A stretch of DNA of 64,000 bases from Helianthus annuus (lineage: Eukaryota; Streptophyta; Magnoliopsida; Asterales; Asteraceae): NCBI RefSeq assembly GCF_002127325.2, contig NC_035433.2, positions 95,632,723 through 95,696,722 of the forward strand. Direction: 5' to 3'. Under the pieces are notes generated by a model. The model did not search any database. It saw only the letters and a list, made by a program, of their open reading frames with translations, and was not told the origin of the DNA. Positions 56,431 through 64,000 of the stretch are shown one piece after another. Made by a program: the position numbers and the translations under genes. The number at the start of each line of letters is the position of its first letter. The stretch's first letter is position 1.

Positions 56431-57390
56431 AGTTAGCCATGGCTGCACTCAAATCGAATGGGCTCAAGGGGTTGTAAACAGGCTGTGAAAAACTGGGTTG
56501 TTGATAAAGGGAAAACTGGGCCGGGAGTAACCGGCATATTGGGCCTGAGGAGCAGGTTGTGGGCCGGGAGTTTGGGTGGGCTACCACTTCTGCTGGGTCG
56601 GGTACGGGCAGGGTGGAGGAGTCCACCAAGCCCAGTTCGGGAAAGAAGGTTGTTGCCCCCGCCACGAAAAAGTGTTCTACTGTTGTCGGCCTCCCCTGCC
56701 CCGATGATTGGATGAGCCACCATATCCTCGGTTGCCGCATCGATTAGAAGAGTAATAAGAACCATCTGCTTGTTGGGTAGGGTTCAGTGAAGGGTTGGGA
56801 GAGGGCGGGGCTGCTGTAGCAGCGAGAATCGTAGTCTGTGAGACTTTTGTGCTTCAAGTCTGATGACTTCATCATTAAGCATGGAAACAACCTAGTCCCA
56901 ATCCACGCCCTGCTGGTTGATCAAAGAAGTTGTGGTGTTGTATTCGGCTGGGAGGCTACAGACAAGTTGAAGAACAAAGCGTGATTCTGAAACGAGCTGA
57001 TCAACATCGGCTAGCTGGTTTGCCAAATTAGTCAACTGTTGACAGTAATCTGCAACGGAGGAGCAGGTCGTGAGGGTGAGGTTGCAGAACTTGGTCTCGA
57101 GTGCTGTAGCCCGAGCCTTTTTGTTGCTTAGGAAAATCTTTTCGAGCTTTGTCCAAGCCGATTTGGCTGTTGCATTCGTATCCAGGATACGATTGAGGAG
57201 ATCATCAGAAACTGTGTTGTAAATCCATTGAAGGACCAACGCATTAAGTTCTTTCCACTGTTCATATTTTGGTGTTGTTTCGGCTGGAGGGGCTGAACCT
57301 ACGATGTGATCAGAGACTTTGTATGCAACAACATGGAGGTGATGGAGTTTAACCCAGGAAGTATAGGTTACCTTCCATCCGTCCAATGTC
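56431..57390 (-). pseudogene. Gag of element H
   Basis: 57386-56892 is open and matches UBN2/Retrotran_gag_2: YTSWVKLHHLHVVAYKVSDH, LVLQWIYNTVSDDLLNRIL, TAKSAWTKLEKIF, and VADYCQQLTNLANQLADVD. It would form the Copia capsid. The Gly/Pro/Gln-rich stretch 56780-56430 is shifted and links to the protease; no clear CCHC knuckle is left. Stops and shifts near 56890 and 56760. Confidence 0.8.
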
Positions 57391-57560
57391 CGGATCTTGG
57401 TTTGGATGTTCGTAACCGAGTACGCAGGGTGGAGAGGGGTGGGTTTATTGGATGATTCAGTGGCGGTTTCTTTGGTGATGGTGACGTAGCCGAACGAATC
57501 TGGTTAGGGTTAAGAAAGGGATAAAAAAAACAAAGGAGGAAGAAGGATATCAAAGCCGTA

Positions 57561-57770
57561 GCTCTAATACCATAGAAGCTTGTTATGGTATAATGATTCG
57601 ATGTCTATTATTGATTATGGACCCCCTATATATAGGGAAGAATACAAGCTACAAATCCAGAAAAGATATACAAATAATTACATCAAGATTATCTCTAAAT
57701 AAATGGTAAATATCTATTCATAAAATATAATAGGTAATTGGTTGGCTAAGAATTTCATTGTTGTTAACCA
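57561..57770 (-). mobile_element. Primer site and 5' LTR of element H
   Basis: TGGTATTAGAGC on the minus strand (57572-57561) is a one-base variant of the usual site. The short LTR runs from about 57770 (TGGTTAACAAC, minus) to 57581 (CCATAACA), with CTATATATAGG near its middle as TATA box. The outer end is uncertain. Confidence 0.5.
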
Positions 57771-58589
57771 TGTTGCTTTAGCCAGGCTTGGAATCGACAA
57801 TTAAAACACTAAAAGGTTATAGCTAAATAACATGCATACAGCATATGTCAGTTCAGTTTATGTTGACTTCGGAACTAAATGTTGTGAACATAATTAACAA
57901 ACTATTCTAATGTTAATAACATGAATAGAAAAGTTCAGTCACTTGCCAATTCAAAATGGGTCCTTTTTTTGGTAGACGGGTCGGTTGGGTTGACCTAAAT
58001 TTCTTTTTGTTCAAACAATTTAACATTTCTAATAATAAAAAAGATTTTATTAACATATTTGAAGTCCTTGATAAACATAACCCATTTTTCAATCGCCCGG
58101 CTCGTTCATTAAATCGCCACAGGACACATTTGACCCTAACTTAAGTATGATGCTTCAAGAGAATATACTTACAATTGAGAGGTATCACACACTTTGAATA
58201 TAACTCTTTCTCAACCGTTATAGAGTATGGTACATTATTTGGGCTATTAATCCTTTTGGCAAAATCAGGCACTATGTAGTAAAAACCAGTTTAATACAAA
58301 CTTTCGAATTAAGGATAACAATCAGTTTATTTAATAATAATCAAATGTGAAAGCATGCGAATATCTGGAACAAATGTATAGGATCAAAAGGAGTTTGATT
58401 GTTTCAGTTCCATGGGTTTAGAGCCTCAATATTTACTCAAAACAGAAAAACGGCTTCTAGTTATATAACTATTAGGTCATATTCCATGAAATCATGCATC
58501 ACCATTCACATGAATTTATCATTCCACAATATATAAGAAAAAAAACATAAGATAAAAAGGGATTATATTGTGTTACTTTTGAGCATTAG
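57771..58589. other. A+T-rich sequence without recognised features
   Basis: I see no gene, RNA or clear repeat here. 57950-58140 has a GGTAGACGGGTCGG/CCCGG-type flavour seen in hAT-like repeats, but too little to call. This may be the flank into which H inserted. Confidence 0.4.
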
Positions 58590-58990
58590 TGTTGTGAGTG
58601 CATATGTCTATCACTTCCGTCAATCACGTATCGTAGCTGAGAAATGATCAAGATAAGGTTGAGAAATGTTAAATATAGGATATAAAGTCCATTCGTACGA
58701 AGGGAGTTCATGCGTAAGAATGGGGGTTCATTTGTATGAAAGGAGTCCATCCTTAGTTAGAGCCCTATAAATGGGAGGAGTCTTGTATCATTTTAAGACT
58801 TTTGCTTATTTGGAGAAGCTAGAGAGAGAAACTATCTCCAAGTTGATTCAAAATGTTGTAATCTGCCAAATCATCAATAGAATCAGCATTATAATTACGT
58901 TCTTGTGTCTGCTCCACGCACGTACACGGATTCCGCATGTGATATGTGATCTTTGCAGTCATCGGTGTTATGAATTCGATCCAAAAACGA
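58590..58990 (+). mobile_element. Element K: probable solo or partial Copia-type LTR
   Basis: Starts about TGTTGTGAGTGCATATG. Has a motif array (58686-58752) around TTCAT(N)CGTA(N)GAA with a perfect palindrome TTCGTACGAA (58692-58701), then TATAAAT at 58766. A downstream GAGAGAGAAACTATCTCC stretch could be near the transcript start. No primer site or coding sequence follows; at 59005 the LTR of I begins. The 3' end is uncertain. Confidence 0.5.
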
Positions 58991-59004
58991 ATCCACAGGT
59001 TTTG

Positions 59005-61462
59005 TGTCACACCCCAACCAATGGCGGAAACATCGGGATGAGACGAAGTGTGAAGATTGCTAGAGACTTCATAACACTATTAGTGACAATATTTAATAAA
59101 CCGATTTCATTTCATAATTCATTTGTCAACATTACAAGAAATCAAATAATGTCAAGTTCAAAGGAAAAACTATACAACATAATCAAAATTGATACAACGA
59201 TTAAACCTAAATGTCTATATGTGTATCTAGGCATCAACGCTACTTCATTTCATAGCATCATCATCCTCAACCTGTAACATGTTTAAAATAAAGTTCAATG
59301 CAAAAGCAAAGGCGAGTATACAAGTTTAAGCATAAGTATAAGTATGAGTATAAAAGTTTAAAACGAATCCACATGGCAACATAGTCTATACGAGATCAAC
59401 CTAACGTGGCATGCAATATTTCTAGCCAACCTCAGTTTACGCAAGAAAGTTTAATTAATTCAACATGACCCAAGTTTAAGGGGGGGCGGTGCGTTACTCC
59501 TATAGCGTTATACATGTCAAAGGGAGGCTCGTGAGAGCTAATGACTAAAACATATCACATAAGTATGGTCCACGTAAGCATCAAGTATCATAACATAGTA
59601 TTCATGTATAAGGATTGTTTTGTGCATTGCATAAAGAATAAGTTGAGTGTAGTTTAATAGTAAAACATGTTACACCCCAAAAAGTGGTAAACATAAAAAG
59701 GGGGTTGCGAGTATACTCACAAATTTGCATATGCTTTCCGATTATCCAATTGTTGACGAGTAGAGATTTAGAGTCCGAATGTATAAGGGTTAAAGTTCAA
59801 GTATGTTTAGAGTCGAGATTCGGTGTTTAAAACAACATAAAAATAAGATATGAGAATAACATGGAAAATAATCATTTAGTACATATGATGCTTGTTCTTG
59901 ACACTAGGAAACTCGAAGGAGTTTAGATGTTTTCATGGAACAAGGTTCCATTAGAATCGTGACAAGTTATCATAGTCTAGGATGATGTAATCTAGTACCC
60001 CGACATATGAACACTAGTTCATCATCAAAGATTCGATTATTCGAATAATATATTTAGGTTATATAATATATGTCCAATAGTTCAAGCATGAGGTAGAAGA
60101 TTAAAATCTCCATTTTGATACCTCTAAATGTCATAGAAATCATGTAGGAGGTAGGATGATCAACTCTTCCATTTAGGCACCTCTATGTGTTCACCACTAC
60201 ACTTGATTTAAAAAAAAACAACCAAGGAGGGTCATGAACATACAATAAAGAATAAGAAATATACACACTAACTAAGAGAAATCATCAAATCATGTGAGGA
60301 TTGTATGTTTGGACAACCCAAGTTGTTCCATAATCACTCATGTATCAAAGACAAAGTTTGACATGACTTGTGGGTTAAAAACCCTAAACAAAACACCAAG
60401 TTTATGAGGTTTAATCCTCTGATTTTAAATGTCTCAACCTTGTTTTTAAGCTTAACCAACCATGGGATAAGTTGTAAGCATTAGGACATAGGTATGAGAT
60501 GTGTTGAACACAAGTTACATAGGTTTAAACAAGTTTTTGATGAACATAAAAACAAACAGAAAGTTTATGGATGATTTCGGGGCATTTCCAGGTCTGATTT
60601 CTCCAAGGAGAAGTCTAGGAATCGAACCCCATGATTATCCAAGTAAGTAGGAAAAAGAATCAAGTGATTTCGTTAAGAAATGAGTGAGTTATGCTCATTT
60701 TCGTGAAGGGGTGTCAATCTGCTCGAACCCTTGCTTTCAGCTACGGTTTGGAGGATGTTTTGAGAGTTTTTAGTGTTGCAAAAGTGGTAGGGAGGCTGGT
60801 TATAAGTGGTATTTATAGGGGGAAGGATTAGGGTTTCAATGGGTTGGGCTTTGGAAGTGCTTAGAAGGGGTTACACCTTGAAACTAGCCCACAAAACCCA
60901 ACTATATGGGGCTGAATTTTGCTGAATTGGGGCTGCCATATTTCTTTATTTTTTTATTTTTTTAAGACATTATAATGAGTAATTTTGTTAGTTAAGTTGT
61001 GTAATAATATGCAACAATGTTTCCCCTAACTTGTAACAAGGTGAAATATGAAATAAAACATGATTTAACTAGGTAAAAAGTGTAATGTACAAGTATGTAA
61101 CATGTTTGTAAGTGACAAGTATATGTCACATATTAGATGATTTACCGTTGTATAAATAAGCATATTATTAGGGGTTTTTAGGTATCAACAATTTAAGGAC
61201 AAGCATGGACATGTATCGTGAATAAGTATCGTATAAGTATGAATTACAAATAAGGATTCGATGTACAATGAATTCGAACGTATGAACATGTATGAATATG
61301 TAGATGGTGAATTTAAAGAAATACGAATTTTATTTATGATCCAAGTCTCGGATTTACAATGATTACAAGGAAAGAACGATTACAAGAATACAAAGTTTCC
61401 AAAAATAGTTTTACAAACGATGGTTTCTAAATATTGAAAGTATGAAAACGCGGGGCGTTACA
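59005..61462 (-). mobile_element. 3' LTR of element I (about 2.46 kb)
   Basis: Plus-strand start TGTCACACCCC is the inverse of the GGGGTGTGACA ends of D and E. The other end, TTACA, abuts a stem-loop and polypurine tract in reverse (61463-61498). TATAAATA occurs on the minus strand at about 60818-60811, as in D and E. Non-coding; all open frames are short. Confidence 0.7.
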
Positions 61463-61498
61463 GTCTCCCCTCCTTTAGGAAATTTCGTCCCGAAATTT
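61463..61498 (-). other. Polypurine tract and stem-loop of element I
   Basis: On the minus strand AAATTTCGGGACGAAATTT is followed by CCTAAAGGAGGGGAGAC and the LTR start TGTAACGCC. Same layout as D and E. Confidence 0.75.
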
Positions 61499-64000
61499 AT
61501 TCAAGAGGTAGACTTGAAGAGTTCTAGTAAAAATTTGAGACTTGAAATTTTTGAAATGTTTCGAAAGGCACAAAACTTTGGGAAAATAAGTTTGTAAAAT
61601 GATTTGTCGGGATAAAATGGTTTTGAGGCATAAGCAGGGGTAAACGTGGATAGGTAAAAATGATTTGAAATGGCTAAAATTAGAAAATCGGTTCTAAAGG
61701 TAATAATGTAAGTTAGGATTCGAATGCTTGAGTGAGCTTGATTGTGACCAACGCTCGTATGACAGGAAGGAAATAGGAGCATGGGGCGAACAATTGACAC
61801 CAAAAGAACGCAAGTATATGAGTGATATGGGTATTAGATAGATGAAAGTTGCATGTTAAAGATGAAGTCTCGTCATGGATAATCGGACGTAATGTGTTTG
61901 TGAGTTGTTTAAAGCTTGTATTAGGTCCAAGAGGTTTGTAAAACACTGAATTTCTCATGGCACGTTTTACGAAAGTTTGGTAATATGGTGAAAACACTTA
62001 TATATAGGAAGTACCAGCGGCGTATCCACCGTGTTTTGACCATGTTACATCCGTTTCGCCTTCGGTGTCATGTCATGTTCCGTGCATTACCATACGCAGT
62101 AGCACACTCTATGGTTCTCATACGCCTATCACTATAATCCCGTGTGCACCCGTGATTATTTTGATCGTCGCATGATCCGCATAGCTTGTACTAGTTGTGT
62201 ATGAATCAGGGTATACAAAAAAATTAGAATGTGCACGTACAAGGATATAGTATATAAGCAAGTCCATGCTTAAGTATGTGTGGGACCCACGTAAGCGAAT
62301 CCCTCGGATTCCGCTCGCGTACGGGTACGAATGTATTAATCATGAGTATAAGCAAAATTATGAGCATAAGTATAAGTTTAAGTATGAATATACACGTAAG
62401 TATGGGTATCAAACGTACGAGTAGTATGAGTATACGTGTAAGCATGAAACGTATAAATATAATTAAAATCATAAAACGCATGAGTACAAGTATGAATACG
62501 ATTACAAGTATAAGCATAAAATGTGTTGTTATGAATATGAGTGAGAGGGTGAGTACAAATACTATTGATTACGTATATAGTATTAATTGAAACATAACAA
62601 AGTTACGTATGTAATAGTGCTCAAAAGGTTGAGTATGTAGATACGAACGATATAAGTGGAGTTGTCGTGAGATAGTGACAAAAACATGTAGGATGATATG
62701 CATGTATAGTTGTTTAAACGAAACGTTGAGTTTATTGAATCAAATTTAGATTAAGCTTGGTTTGAAAGGTAGAATATAGTTTGCATATGTAAGAGGATAT
62801 AAAGTACTTATTGGTTATGCATATCGTATTTTGTAATGAATGGAAATGCTACCTTTGTTTTAAAAGAGTGTACGAAATCCGAAGATGGTCGGCCCCCATG
62901 AAGTCTTCTTGCCCACGTGTTTTGGAAAATAGGTGTAGGAAAAGGTCTTCGAAAAAGTAAGTTCGTTTCATCAAAACAAGAAATTTTGGAGTTTTTGTGA
63001 ATACGTCGATCCTTGGAAAAGGGGTTTATCAAAGGTCTTAGTGTTCATTTTAAAGGGTTTTGACAAATGGTTCGTTGATGTTGGAAATATTCTTTGGTAA
63101 AACGATCTCATAATATCTATAAGATCCTATAAGTAATTGAGAAAGGTTGGTTTGGTTTCAATTAAGAATGGAAGTCTCTAGTATGACGATATAATGTGAG
63201 CAAGTTTTAGTGATTAAGTCGAATATGAAGTTCATGGGCAAGAGTTTCGTTGGACCGATTTAATTGATAGGTAGCATTTCGTAAGGTTTTGGAGTTCGAG
63301 TAATAAAACGTTTTAAGACATGATTAAGAATCTCATGTATATGAGTTGAGTGAAAATAGGTTGTAGAATAAGATGTACGTTTGATAAAACAATGTATTTT
63401 GAAATCGGTATGAGTGGGTATTTTGAATAATGATAAACAATTTGGGTATAAAATATGATCGAGTTTGCATAATAAGATATTTTGAAGAGACGTTTTGGTA
63501 ACGATCACCTAGGTAAGGGAATCACCCCTAACTCGTTGGTGAGGTCGTTTTTAAGAAAAGGGGAGTGGAGTTAATCGTCAAGGTAAGGAAATCACTCCAA
63601 TCTCGATGATACCTCTCCACTAGTTGTTACAAGGAATATGAATTTAAAACATATGAAAATCATGCATATATAAATGTATCGAAAAGGTTCGATATGTTGT
63701 GCGTGTGAAAAGAGAAATCAAAGGTAAACTCGAGGTTGAAAGATTGCATCGTATAAAATGAACAATAGAAACACATGTTTGACCAAAGTTTGGAGTGTTC
63801 CAAAACGGAACTTTGACTAACCAAAGTGGTCGAAAAGTCTTTTGAATTTGAGGAGCATGCTTTGGCCTAATAGGTAAAATACTCTCGCCGACAAGTCGGT
63901 TAACGGTATTTACCCTTCCGGTTACTACATGTCCCAAATCAATCGAAATTTCGAGACTTGGCGGGATTTATGAAAAAAAATGCCAAGGAGTGGAACTAGT
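61499..64000 (-). mobile_element. Interior of element I (non-coding part)
   Basis: No gag or pol is recognised on either strand. Notable contents are a TATA-in-loop inverted repeat at 61978-62049, a degenerate (TATGAGTATAAG)-like low-complexity run at 62330-62560, and a pair of similar GGTAAGG(G)AATCAC(C/T)CC units at about 63513 and 63583. The long minus-strand frames have no family resemblance. The element runs off the window. Confidence 0.5.
61978..62049 (-). promoter_or_regulatory. TATA-in-loop inverted repeat in element I
   Basis: Minus strand: arms 62049-62032 and 61996-61979 match at 15 of 18 positions. The centre holds GGATACGCCGCTGGTACTTC and TATATATAAG, as in D. It lies outside the recognised LTR of I. 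Confidence 0.6.

Larger units (their letters stand above)
54501..57770 (-). mobile_element. Element H: partial Ty1/Copia retrotransposon, cut by F
   Basis: Minus-strand order: LTR (about 57770-57581), primer site (57572-57561), gag, protease, integrase, start of RT. Integrase precedes RT, the Copia order. It ends in RT at the outer end of F's LTR, so F probably inserted there. The rest of RT, RNase H and the 3' LTR should lie left of F but are absent, because B adjoins F at 12756/12757. Confidence 0.8.

Noticed and set aside
55467..57553. Plus-strand frames across element H
   Set aside because: The Copia domains read on the minus strand; the plus-strand frames have no domain resemblance.
54501..57770. 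Element H as the missing right part of element B
   Set aside because: H is an ordinary Copia element with its own gag and protease on the opposite strand; its Gag is not related closely to B's giant Gag.
57956..58144. Small host gene of 62 codons
   Set aside because: No family resemblance, promoter or codon evidence; composition is that of repeats nearby.

Overview
This window looks like plant nuclear DNA made almost entirely of LTR retrotransposons nested in one another. I found no convincing host gene, rRNA, tRNA or CRISPR array. The evidence is tRNA-iMet-type primer sites (TGGTATCAGAGC and variants), A+T-rich spacers, Ty1/Copia UBN2-type Gag, Tekay-like Ty3/Gypsy pol and hAT/MITE insertions. 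A composite-family (Asteraceae) genome is a plausible guess; the sequence does not prove it.

Layout. 1-12756 holds pieces of related Copia-like elements that carry only a giant Gag gene: family A (about 475-7765, 3' LTR 7336-7765), a minus-strand scrap of another family, J (7766-8881), and family B (LTR 8882-9365, gag cut off at 12756). 12757-54500 is one old Tekay-like Ty3/Gypsy element (F), split by insertions: a MITE (13599-13909), Gypsy element E (14513-23696), an hAT-like element (25772-26835) and Athila-like element G (29892-53104, minus strand). G's LTR is split by Copia-like giant-Gag element C (30983-49666), and C is split by a young Gypsy element D (36889-47618). Target-site duplications read directly from the sequence support the nest: GTTTT for C, CTAAC for D, AGTGT for G, GCTCCCAT for the hAT, and CCAAC/CCAGC for E. 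The order of insertion in that branch is F, then G, then C, then D. To the right lie a minus-strand Copia element H (54501 to about 57770), cut at its RT by F, a probable LTR (K, about 58590-58990), and the 3' LTR and part of the interior of a minus-strand Gypsy element I (59005-64000).

How the parts work. F and H carry recognisable gag-protease-polymerase genes, but both are broken. A, B, C, D and E have no polymerase and would depend on enzymes made elsewhere. D has an intact 368-residue Gag and near-identical 3509-bp LTRs, so it is the youngest.

Most notable signals. (1) Each giant-Gag family has its own short motif (A: TCCGCT; B: CCGTTTGAA; C: ATTTCGCT). It is repeated 13-16 times between primer site and gag start, and built again into near-perfect palindromes just upstream of the LTR TATA box. 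The motif has changed in concert at both places. (2) The Gypsy LTRs of D and E, and a sequence in I, share a roughly 35-bp core holding a TATA box, flanked by inverted arms whose bases covary between families. (3) A hairpin downstream of gag is kept between families A and C with a compensated base pair, although gag has diverged. These look like uncharacterised cis-acting signals of retroelements.
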